64,000 nt of DNA from NORP240 sp942492445. Lineage in GTDB: Bacteria > Pseudomonadota > Gammaproteobacteria > Pseudomonadales > Pseudohongiellaceae. The notes below the pieces were generated by a model. The model had not been told where the DNA came from, searched no databases, and was given only the letters and a program-made list of their open reading frames with translations. This document shows positions 17,447 through 25,135 of the stretch, one piece after another (the stretch's first letter is position 1; the number at the start of each line of letters is the position of its first letter). The DNA lies in NCBI GenBank assembly GCA_942492445.1, contig CALOEW010000030.1, positions 1-64,000 on the forward strand, read 5' to 3'. The position numbers and the translations under genes were made by a program.

Positions 17447-17557
17447 CTACTCCATCGCTCACCCATTTTTGCGTGCGCTGGTCAATTATTCTGCTGTGGC
17501 TGGAACTCCACTGCCGTGGCAGTTACCATGTGGGCATTGCTCCGGGAGGTCGTAACC

Positions 17558-17821
17558 ATGAACAGGACGCGTGCTGCAGGCGGGAAGAACGCTGACAGCG
17601 AACCGGAACGGGTACCTACGGCCGACGGTACGCGAATCGGAATCAACGAACTTAATGTGGGTGGGTCTGAGGTCAATCAGGATTCCAGGAACGGGTTTCT
17701 GAAGCGTTTCAGGCGCAGGGTTTCACTGTTCCTGGCCGGCATGTACACCGGAATCGGCTGCAGCGGCGTACCCCATTCCCACCACACCTACGGCGCCGAT
17801 AAAGACAGGGGCCCGCTATAG
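17558..17821 (+). CDS. Small hypothetical ORF in the tRNA-flanked accessory segment
   Basis: The ATG follows a GGGAGGT ribosome-like site by 7 bases and opens an 87-codon frame. The product is polar, with a basic FLKRFRRR segment next to a short hydrophobic stretch and a C-terminal GCSGVPHSHHTYGAD. I do not recognise it. It ends 52 bases before tRNA-Arg. It may be a remnant or chance ORF. Confidence 0.25.
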   Translation: MNRTRAAGGKNADSEPERVPTADGTRIGINELNVGGSEVNQDSRNGFLKRFRRRVSLFLAGMYTGIGCSGVPHSHHTYGADKDRGPL

Positions 17822-17872
17822 CCCCAAATATGGGACTTTCGTGTAGAATACCCCGCTTTGCGTTTACTCAAT

Positions 17873-17949
17873 GCGCCCGTAGCTCAACCGGATAGAGCAT
17901 CGGCCTTCTAAGCCGAGGGTTACAGGTTCAAGTCCTGTCGGGCGTACCA
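17873..17949 (+). tRNA. tRNA-Arg (anticodon TCT)
   Basis: A 77-base cloverleaf with encoded CCA: acceptor GCGCCCG/CGGGCGT, anticodon stem TCGGC/GCCGA around CTTCTAA, T arm ACAGG-TTCAAGT-CCTGT. The anticodon TCT reads AGA and AGG. A TAGAAT at 17844-17849 is a plausible -10 element. Confidence 0.96.
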
Positions 17950-18083
17950 GTTTTTTCCGAACGACGGGTTTGTTGCCCAGAATCTGATATAGATCAATAC
18001 GGGGCCCGGTTTTCCCCTTAAACTCTGAAACCGTAGTAACACTCCTCGTGCTACAAAATCACTCTACGGACATCTGAGTGATC

Positions 18084-18174
18084 AATGCCCAGGTTGTAAG
18101 TTGCAGGCTTTTGGGGTGAATTGAAGAATGCATTGCTCAGGCGGTTCTTCAGCTTACCCCGCAACCTGGGCATT
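18084..18174. repeat. 91-base imperfect palindrome
   Basis: The 13-base ends AATGCCCAGGTTG and CAACCTGGGCATT are perfect inverse complements. Inside them, GGGGTGAATTGAAGAA resembles the inverse of TTCTTCAGCTTACCCC, so the dyad continues inward. No coding frame is convincing here. It ends 3 bases before the target duplication of the miniature element. It may be a REP-like unit, another non-autonomous element or a structured RNA. Confidence 0.6.
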
Positions 18175-18181
18175 ATTCTAA

Positions 18182-18444
18182 GGAACCTCTGATTAAGTCC
18201 CACAATGCTCTGGCCTTCAGGCAAGTCTGCTGGCGAGGCGCATTGCCGCCGGCATGCGTCGGCCTGTCAAGGCAGTGCAACGAAGCCAGCGGGCTTGCCT
18301 GAAGGCCCCTTCGGGCGGGGCCTGTCGGGCGTCGCTGCTTCGTTGCCGTGCTTGGCAAGGGAGTGACCATTCCCGGCGCACGGCGCCTTACAGCAACACC
18401 CGACAGACTCCCGCAGAGCATTGTGGGACTTGATCAGAGGTTCC
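18182..18444. mobile_element. 263-bp IS5-type miniature inverted-repeat element (MITE)
   Basis: The ends are 31-bp terminal inverted repeats (18182-18212 and 18414-18444) with one mismatch, beginning GGAACCTCTGATTAAGTCCC. They are flanked on both sides by CTAA (18178-18181 and 18445-18448). A 4-bp YTAR duplication is the hallmark of IS5-subgroup insertion. There is no transposase, so it would need one in trans. The interior has a second inverted repeat (18212-18234 with 18285-18307). It lies between tRNA-Arg and the FkbM gene and breaks no recognisable ORF. Confidence 0.8.
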
Positions 18445-18448
18445 CTAA

Positions 18449-18468
18449 AGAACCTCTGATTAAGTCCC
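18449..18468. repeat. Second copy of the MITE left end
   Basis: Directly after the right CTAA duplication, 19 bases (18450-18468) repeat the left terminal sequence of the element exactly, with A in place of the first G. No matching right end was found, so it is a truncated or solo end. Confidence 0.65.
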
Positions 18469-18524
18469 TGGTTGGGCTCCTCCATTGATTCAGGCTCCGG
18501 CAGCCGGTTTGGCGTTTTCTGATT

Positions 18525-19472
18525 TCAGCGTTGCCGGCCACGGTTGCACGTGGGCAGCCGGGACCGCTTTTCCGCCGGACAGGCTATGATATCGTCCTGA
18601 CCTTTCTGAAATCTGAAATCGAAGGGCACCAGCCGGTACTCGCCATTTTTCCTGGCCCTGGCTTCCCGCCGTCTGGCCTTGCTGCCGTCCGCCTTTCTCA
18701 GGTCGAACGTGAAAAACTGGTAGTGCCCCGGGAACAGACCTGAAAGCTCCTCCAGGGAATTGATGGAGAGCCCGGTACCGTAGGTGATTTCACAGACCAC
18801 TACCGGTCGATCCCGTTCCAGGGTGTGCCTGAGGCCTTCCAGAACCAGTTTTTCGAATCCCTCCACGTCGATCTTCATCAGGTCGATCGACTGTATGGAG
18901 TGGCTGTTGAAGAACTCGTCGCCACGCACCAGGTTGAGGTCGCCCGCAGGTCGATTGCCCTTGGTCGTGGTGCTGGCATCGAACGAGCCGATGCCCTGAT
19001 TGCGACCCGTGGGGGCATAGAAGGGCAGTGTCTGGTCGCGATTACTCAGGCCTACCGGGTACACAAACAGGTTTTCGATCCCGTTCAGCACAATTTGCTG
19101 CTGCAATTTCTGCCGCACCCGGTCATAAGGCTCGAAGGCATGTACCTGATCTGCCAGTTGTGACATGTAAAGTGAGTGTTGCCCGATGTTGGCGCCGATA
19201 TCGCAGAATACAGCGGGTGGATTCTGAACTGCTGCCAGGCAGTCCCGCAGAAAGTACAGCAGGGGTTTTTCGAAAGCGCCGTAATAAAAGACGCTGAAGT
19301 CGATGGTGTTCTGCAGGTTGCCCGCGTAGCGCAGACCATAGAAATTCTTCTCAAAAGCGTAGTCGGGCGCTTCCCCCTTCTGACAGATCTTCTTGTAGAC
19401 CGATCTGCCGTACTCCGGTTTGAACCAGGGTTGATTCCAGAGAATCCTGCAAAGTGTGTGGCTGAAGCTCAT
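18525..19472 (-). CDS. FkbM-family SAM-dependent methyltransferase
   Basis: FkbM-type enzymes methylate hydroxyl groups, often on surface sugars or natural products. The SAM loop CDIGANIGQHSLYMSQLA and acidic EPYDRVRQKL lie near residues 90-120, followed by LMKIDVEGFEKLVLEGL, the family's most conserved block. I chose the ATG at 19472 (315 residues), since upstream in-frame codons give no recognisable homology. The tail after FDFRF is basic and non-conserved. The gene stands alone beside the MITE. The substrate is unknown; an accessory surface modification role is inference. Confidence 0.82.
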   Translation of the reverse strand: MSFSHTLCRILWNQPWFKPEYGRSVYKKICQKGEAPDYAFEKNFYGLRYAGNLQNTIDFSVFYYGAFEKPLLYFLRDCLAAVQNPPAVFCDIGANIGQHSLYMSQLADQVHAFEPYDRVRQKLQQQIVLNGIENLFVYPVGLSNRDQTLPFYAPTGRNQGIGSFDASTTTKGNRPAGDLNLVRGDEFFNSHSIQSIDLMKIDVEGFEKLVLEGLRHTLERDRPVVVCEITYGTGLSINSLEELSGLFPGHYQFFTFDLRKADGSKARRREARARKNGEYRLVPFDFRFQKGQDDIIACPAEKRSRLPTCNRGRQR

Positions 19473-19730
19473 GGGGACTGAATTCGAAGATCCGTTTTGA
19501 GCGGGAATTATAGCCCGTTGCGACTCATTTAATGCACTTCCCGAACATACAGACGGTGTCAGAATGTTCTCGCCTCCGCACCGCGCCTGTTTCAATCCGC
19601 CCGGAGATTGGAATTGCCATCGGCAGCAGCCTGGTTTATCGTGCCGGGGTTGTGGGTGCTCTCGGGAAGCCGTGCGCTGACCCGCGGGGCAGCCCGTTCC
19701 TGGTTGCCTTATTGTGAAGGGGGAGAAGCG

Positions 19731-20507
19731 TTGCTGGCAGTAATAGGTGGTTCCGGTTTATCCAGGCTGGACATTCTAAACGACATCAGGACAGTGAGTT
19801 ACCAGACGCCCTACGCCGGCACCGATATCGAGGTTCTGCAAGGTTCCCTGGAAGGTTTGCCGGTTGCGTTTCTTCCGCGCCATGGCCCGGAACACAAAAT
19901 TCCCCCCCATCGAATCAATTACCGGGCCAACCTCTGGGCGTTGAAGGAGCATGGGGTGCGGGATATCGTAGCGGTCAACGCCGTCGGTGGCATTTGTCCA
20001 CAGATGTCGCCGGGAAAACTGGCCATTCCTGATCAGTTGATCGACTACACCTGCGGACGGGCCCACACCTACTATGAGGACAACCTTGAGGAGGTGGTTC
20101 ACGTCGATTTTACCCACCCCTACAGCAAGCGCCTGCGGCAGTTGCTGGTAATCGCCGTGGAGCAGGAGCAACGGGAAGAAGACGACGCCGAGGAGGAACT
20201 GCCTATGACCCGGGGTGTCTATGGCTGTGCTCAAGGCCCGCGTCTGGAGACTGCGGCTGAAGTCGCAAGAATGCGGCGGGATGGATGCGACATGGTGGGT
20301 ATGACTGGGATGCCCGAAGCGGCCCTGGCCAGGGAGCTCGGCCTGCAGTACGCCTGCCTGGCGCTTTCCGTGAATCGGGCGGCAGGTCTTGAAGAGGCTC
20401 CCATAACCATGGAAGCCATCAATCAAACGTTGACCAGCGGTATGGGCGAAGTGAAGAAAGTGCTGCGGGTATTCGTTGGCCTTTATCGTGAACGCACCGT
20501 CATCTAG
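19731..20507 (+). CDS. S-methyl-5'-thioinosine phosphorylase (MTAP/PNP family)
   Basis: A purine nucleoside phosphorylase of the MTAP branch, close to Pseudomonas methylthioinosine phosphorylase, which salvages purine and methionine carbon from polyamine synthesis. AVIGGSGL at the N terminus, FLPRHGPEHKIPPHRINYRANLWAL and GMTGMPEAALARELGL are family signatures. The TTG at 19731 follows GGGGGAG by about 6 bases and starts right at the conserved domain, giving 258 residues. An acidic insert (EQEQREEDDAEEEL) lies in the middle. It is convergent with csiV. Confidence 0.85.
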   Translation: MLAVIGGSGLSRLDILNDIRTVSYQTPYAGTDIEVLQGSLEGLPVAFLPRHGPEHKIPPHRINYRANLWALKEHGVRDIVAVNAVGGICPQMSPGKLAIPDQLIDYTCGRAHTYYEDNLEEVVHVDFTHPYSKRLRQLLVIAVEQEQREEDDAEEELPMTRGVYGCAQGPRLETAAEVARMRRDGCDMVGMTGMPEAALARELGLQYACLALSVNRAAGLEEAPITMEAINQTLTSGMGEVKKVLRVFVGLYRERTVI

Positions 20508-20512
20508 GGAAT

Positions 20513-21475
20513 CTAGGGCCTTGTTGAGGGGCCCTGGTCGGGAGCCGTGGCAGCTTCAACAGGCACTTCCAGCATGGCCGGCGGTGGCGGGTCATAGGGG
20601 TGGACGCTGATCACCAGGCCCAGCGCCGGATGATCCAGGTAGTGAAATTCGTTACTGCGCATGTCGCGACTCTGACGCATCTGTACAATGCGGTTGATGC
20701 CGAAGTCGATGCCCGCTGCGCCACCGGAAGCCCGGTCAGGCCCGGGTGGCAACGGGGGCATTTTCCAGGCCGGATCGCCGGTGCCCGGGCTCGTGAACTC
20801 GATTAACCACAAGTCGGCGTCAATCACTACCCGGTCCTCATTCTGATTGAAGCGAACGGTGACGGAGCCCTCCAGTTCGTGGCGGCCTCCGAACTCGCGG
20901 CCGCCTCGAACCACAAGCGCTGTTGCGTCGTCAGTTGCCACTACGGGTTGTCGCCACAGGCCCGTGAACAACAGCCGGTTATTCGGTGATCGTTCAAGTC
21001 GGGCATTGGTGGTCTGAAAATCGGAAAGGCCGGTTGGCAGCAGCAGGTAGGAATCCCGTTCGAAATCCGGCAATCGCAGTCCTCCATCAGCGCGGCGTGG
21101 AAATGGCCCGGTCAAAGGGGGCGGGGGTTCCGGCTGCTGGCCGGGAACCTCCAGCGATTCAGCAGGGGCAACTGGAGTTCCGGCAGGGTCTCTGTTCAAA
21201 TCGCCGTAAACCCGTTGCTCTAATTCCTCTATCTGCAGAAAATCGGCGAGCCGGTCAAATTCGCGGGTACGCCGGGGGTAGGCGAGTTCCAGTCGCTCCG
21301 GCGACCAGAATTCTGCGTTGCGGTACTCGGGGAATTCATTGGTAAAAATTGATATTTCCACCTGAAACCAACGGAAACCGTCAGGGGCTACCGCCGCGCC
21401 GGCGGGTACCGATACCGCCAGGGCGGTTACAACAGTCAGGAGAATAAGTCCGTGGTAATGGGGGTTGCTGTGCAT
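20513..21475 (-). CDS. csiV: CsiV family protein
   Basis: This periplasmic protein has a signal peptide (hydrophobic LILLTVVTALAVSV followed by AGAA). The WFQVEISIF start of the mature part and the C-terminal segment ending in YLDHPALGLVISVHPY are typical of CsiV-type proteins encoded beside mfd. A proline-rich linker with QPEPPPPLTGPFPRRAD lies in the middle. The family is linked to cell-wall homeostasis, but the biochemical role is unsettled. It starts 3 bases after the mfd stop, so coupling is likely. Confidence 0.75.
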   Translation of the reverse strand: MHSNPHYHGLILLTVVTALAVSVPAGAAVAPDGFRWFQVEISIFTNEFPEYRNAEFWSPERLELAYPRRTREFDRLADFLQIEELEQRVYGDLNRDPAGTPVAPAESLEVPGQQPEPPPPLTGPFPRRADGGLRLPDFERDSYLLLPTGLSDFQTTNARLERSPNNRLLFTGLWRQPVVATDDATALVVRGGREFGGRHELEGSVTVRFNQNEDRVVIDADLWLIEFTSPGTGDPAWKMPPLPPGPDRASGGAAGIDFGINRIVQMRQSRDMRSNEFHYLDHPALGLVISVHPYDPPPPAMLEVPVEAATAPDQGPSTRP

Positions 21476-21478
21476 GGT

Positions 21479-24400
21479 TCAGGCAGCCTGTTGTTCCGAG
21501 ACGCGAAATCGTTCAAGCACACCGCCAATAAAGTCCAGTCGTTTTGCGGCATCGTGCTGGGCATCGTGTGAAAAAAGCAGCTGGTTGGCCGCGCCCAGTT
21601 TATAATGTTGCGGGTGCTGTTGCACCATCTCCACGATGGACAGCGGGTCCACCCTGGTGCTGGCTGCGAACTCGATGCGGCCACTGCTGATATTGGCGTC
21701 GATCTTGCTGATACCCAGGCCCAGGGCCTGAAGTTTGAGCCGAGTGAGACGGAACAGCAGCCTGACCTCATCCGGCAGGGAACCAAACCGGTCAATCATC
21801 TCCTCCCGAAGGCCAACGAGTTCAGCATCGTCGGCCGCCGCTGAAATCCGTTTGTACATTACCAGGCGGTTGTGCACATCGGGCAGGTAATGTTCGGGAA
21901 TGAGCGCTGGAATGCGAAGATTGATCTCGATGGCCTTTTCGGCATTATAGTCCAGGGCGGGTGTTTTGCCCGCGCGCATCGACTTGACCGCTTCGTCAAG
22001 CATCTCGAGGTAGAGGGTGAAGCCGATTTTCTGCATGTGACCGCTTTGTTCCTCGCCGAGAAATTCTCCCGCTCCTCGAATCTCCAGGTCATGGCTGGCG
22101 AGGGTAAAGCCCGCGCCCAGGCTGCTGGCGGCCTTGATGGCATCGATTCGTTTGTGCGCGTCGTCACTCATCTTACCCTGATGGGGGGTCAACAGATAGG
22201 CGTAGGCCTGATGATGCGATCGACCGACCCGGCCCCGGAGCTGATGCAGCTGGGCCAGGCCGAACTTGTCGGCACGGTGAATGATGATGGTATTGGCGCT
22301 GGGAATATCGATCCCGGTCTCGATAATGGTCGAACACACCAGAACATTGAACTGCTTGTGATAAAAATCGGCCATCACCCTTTCCAGTTCCCGTTCAGGC
22401 ATCTGCCCGTGAGCGACCGCGATACGTGCCTGGGGTACGATTTCCTCCAGCCTCCGGGCAGCCTGATTGATAGTCTTCACCTCGTTATGCAGGAAAAAAA
22501 CCTGGCCCCCGCGGAGTAATTCTCTAAGGATTGCTTCCTTGACGAGGCTGTCCTGCTCTTCCCTGATAAATGTTTTGACCGAAAGCCGACGGGCTGGCGG
22601 GGTCACTATCAGGGAAAGATCCCTGACCCCGGACAGCGCCAGGTTCAGAGTTCGGGGAATCGGCGTCGCTGTAAGGGTCAGGACGTCCACATTGGCACGC
22701 AGCGCCTTCAACTTTTCCTTCTGGCGCACGCCGAACCGATGTTCTTCATCAATAATCACGAGCCCAAGGTCGTGGTATTTAATGCCGCTATTGAGCAACT
22801 TGTGAGTGCCTATCAGCACATCAGTCTTTCCCGCAGCAAGCTTATCCAGGCTCTGCTTCTGTTGCGCAGCGGAGTTGAACCGGGATATGACGTCCACGTG
22901 GATCGGCCAATCTGCGAAGCGATCACGGAAACTGCTGTAGTGTTGCTGGGCGAGCAGCGTGGTAGGCACCAGGATTGCCACCTGCTTGTGATTCTGAGTG
23001 GCTATGAACGCGGCCCGCATGGCCACCTCGGTCTTGCCGAAGCCGACGTCGCCGCAGACAAGACGGTCCATGGCCCGTTCCGAACTCATGTCGTCGATGA
23101 CCGCGGCGATGGCATTGGCCTGATCTTCTGTCTCCTCGAAGGGGAAACTGTCGGCGAACTGTTCCAGCCCAATCTCGTCACACCTGTACACAAATCCTTT
23201 CCTGGCCTCGCGCCGGGCGTAAATTTCCAGCAATTCCGCCGCCACGTCGCGGATTTTTTCCGCCGCCCGGCGTCTGGCTTTCTTCCAGGCATCGCTTCCC
23301 AGGCGATTGAGAGGGGCGAGGTCCGGGTCCGCGCCGGTGTAGCGGCTCACCAGGTGGAGTGAGGAAACCGGGACATAAAGTTTGCTCTCGCCGGCGTACT
23401 CCAACAGCAGAAACTCGGTGGTCTGGTCATCGATAGTCAGGGTGGTAAGACCGCGGTAGCGACCGACACCGTGCTCGACGTGAACCACCGCGTCGCCTTC
23501 CCGCAGTTCGCTGAGACTTTTGATCACGTACTCGGTGTTGTCACTGGTCTTGCCACGGCGTCTGCGCTGGGCAATCTTACCGCCGAATAACTGGGCTTCG
23601 CTGATCAGCACCGTTTCTGCGTCCGGCAACCAGAAACCACGGTCCAGTGGTGCTACACACAGATAAACGCCAGCTGCCAGGGATTGGAAATCCCCCCAGG
23701 ACTCAATTTCATGAGGACGGATATCTATGGTCTGCAACAGGTCTAGCAGAGTCTCCCGACGACCGCGCGATTCAGCGCATAGCAGGATCCGGCTCTGTTC
23801 CCGGGCAGCGATGAAGTCAGCCAGTCTACCCAGCGGATCCCGCAGCCGGGAATCGATAGAAAGGTCCGGGAGTTCCTGGAATTCGAAGCGCCCGGGCGAA
23901 TCGTGGCTTGCAGCCTCGGCCGCTACGGTTACGGTCGGAAAGCCGTTCAGCTGCCGGAACACTTCGCTGGCCGAGAGAAACACCTCGTCAGGATTCAGAA
24001 CCGGCCGGTAACGGTCAATCTGGCGATCCTGGTGACGTGCACTGATCTCGTTCCAGAATGCCTGCCCGGCTTCATCGAGCCTGCCGATACGCACAACCCG
24101 GGTTTGCGGAGGAAGAAAATCCACCAGACTGGACAGCTGGTCAAAGAATAGCGCCAGGTAATATTCCAGCCCGGGCGAGGCGATCCCTTCACTGACATCC
24201 TGGTAAAGAGGGCAGCTGCGCGTGTCGATGTCGAAGCGGTCACGGAAACGGTTGCGAAACCGCAGGATTCCCGCTTCATCGAGCGGATATTCCTTGCCGG
24301 GAAGAAGCCGGATCTCCTCCACCTGACCGAGGGATCGCTGAGTTTCAGGCTCGAATGGCCTGAGCGTTTCTATTTCGTCCCCCAGCAGGTCGATGCGATA

Positions 24401-24955
24401 GGGCAGGTCGCTGCCCATGGGAAATATATCCATGATCGAGCCACGTACGGCAAACTCGCCATGCTCATAAACCGCTTCCACGGCCTGGTAGCCGCCATTC
24501 AGCAGCGTGGTGCGCATAACGTCGATGTCGAACGGCTGCCCGCACTCCAGCACCAGGCTGTTGGAGGTGATGTAGCGACGGGGGGGAAGCCGGTGCATCA
24601 GGCTGGCAAATGAAACCACGAGAATTCCTCGATCCAGGTCCGGCAGCCGGTACAGGGAGTCGAGCCGGTCCGAAGTGATGTCCTGGTGTGCGGAAAAATT
24701 ATCGTACGGGAGTGTTTCCCAGTCAGGGAAGGACAGCACCGGAGTCTGGCCTTCGGAGCTGAAAAACTTCAGCTCCCGGCGCAACTGTTCCGCCTGTTCA
24801 TTGTTTTCAGTTATCACCAGCAGCGGTCCGGGGCTTTGCCCGGCGGCCGTGGCAATGGCAAGGCTCAGGGATAGCCCCGGCAGGTTGCTCCAGCGCTGCA
24901 TCGGCTTGTCGACGTCCGGCAGGGGCGGTTGGAAAAGATCGCTTATGGACTTCAC
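21479..24955 (-). CDS. mfd: Transcription-repair coupling factor
   Basis: Mfd displaces stalled RNA polymerase and recruits UvrA for nucleotide excision repair. The 1158-residue protein has the UvrB-like N-terminal module, the polymerase-interacting segment (VVHVEHGVGRYRGL), and a RecG-type translocase with Walker A GDVGFGKTEVAMRAAF and IIDEEHRFGV. It ends in the TRCF C-terminal domain. The length matches E. coli Mfd (1148). It is upstream of csiV and divergent from the GAPDH gene, with a 180-base control region between. It is intact. Confidence 0.97.
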   Translation of the reverse strand: MKSISDLFQPPLPDVDKPMQRWSNLPGLSLSLAIATAAGQSPGPLLVITENNEQAEQLRRELKFFSSEGQTPVLSFPDWETLPYDNFSAHQDITSDRLDSLYRLPDLDRGILVVSFASLMHRLPPRRYITSNSLVLECGQPFDIDVMRTTLLNGGYQAVEAVYEHGEFAVRGSIMDIFPMGSDLPYRIDLLGDEIETLRPFEPETQRSLGQVEEIRLLPGKEYPLDEAGILRFRNRFRDRFDIDTRSCPLYQDVSEGIASPGLEYYLALFFDQLSSLVDFLPPQTRVVRIGRLDEAGQAFWNEISARHQDRQIDRYRPVLNPDEVFLSASEVFRQLNGFPTVTVAAEAASHDSPGRFEFQELPDLSIDSRLRDPLGRLADFIAAREQSRILLCAESRGRRETLLDLLQTIDIRPHEIESWGDFQSLAAGVYLCVAPLDRGFWLPDAETVLISEAQLFGGKIAQRRRRGKTSDNTEYVIKSLSELREGDAVVHVEHGVGRYRGLTTLTIDDQTTEFLLLEYAGESKLYVPVSSLHLVSRYTGADPDLAPLNRLGSDAWKKARRRAAEKIRDVAAELLEIYARREARKGFVYRCDEIGLEQFADSFPFEETEDQANAIAAVIDDMSSERAMDRLVCGDVGFGKTEVAMRAAFIATQNHKQVAILVPTTLLAQQHYSSFRDRFADWPIHVDVISRFNSAAQQKQSLDKLAAGKTDVLIGTHKLLNSGIKYHDLGLVIIDEEHRFGVRQKEKLKALRANVDVLTLTATPIPRTLNLALSGVRDLSLIVTPPARRLSVKTFIREEQDSLVKEAILRELLRGGQVFFLHNEVKTINQAARRLEEIVPQARIAVAHGQMPERELERVMADFYHKQFNVLVCSTIIETGIDIPSANTIIIHRADKFGLAQLHQLRGRVGRSHHQAYAYLLTPHQGKMSDDAHKRIDAIKAASSLGAGFTLASHDLEIRGAGEFLGEEQSGHMQKIGFTLYLEMLDEAVKSMRAGKTPALDYNAEKAIEINLRIPALIPEHYLPDVHNRLVMYKRISAAADDAELVGLREEMIDRFGSLPDEVRLLFRLTRLKLQALGLGISKIDANISSGRIEFAASTRVDPLSIVEMVQQHPQHYKLGAANQLLFSHDAQHDAAKRLDFIGGVLERFRVSEQQAA

Positions 24956-25135
24956 GGGTCAGGTACTTTGTTCCAAAAGACCCGGATTGTACCGCAAAAT
25001 TCCAGTGGAGGAATTTGCCCTGCCCGGTCCGGCTGGGGGCCCCGGATACTGCCGCCTCGCGCCGTATTGCACATGGACCGCAATCAAAAGATAATAAGCT
25101 CCCGGAAAAATTACAGTAATTGGATAGGTGGCTCA

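Noticed and set aside
18173..18421. 82-codon minus-strand frame within the MITE
   Set aside because: It lies inside a repeat with long inverted arms and resembles no transposase or known protein.
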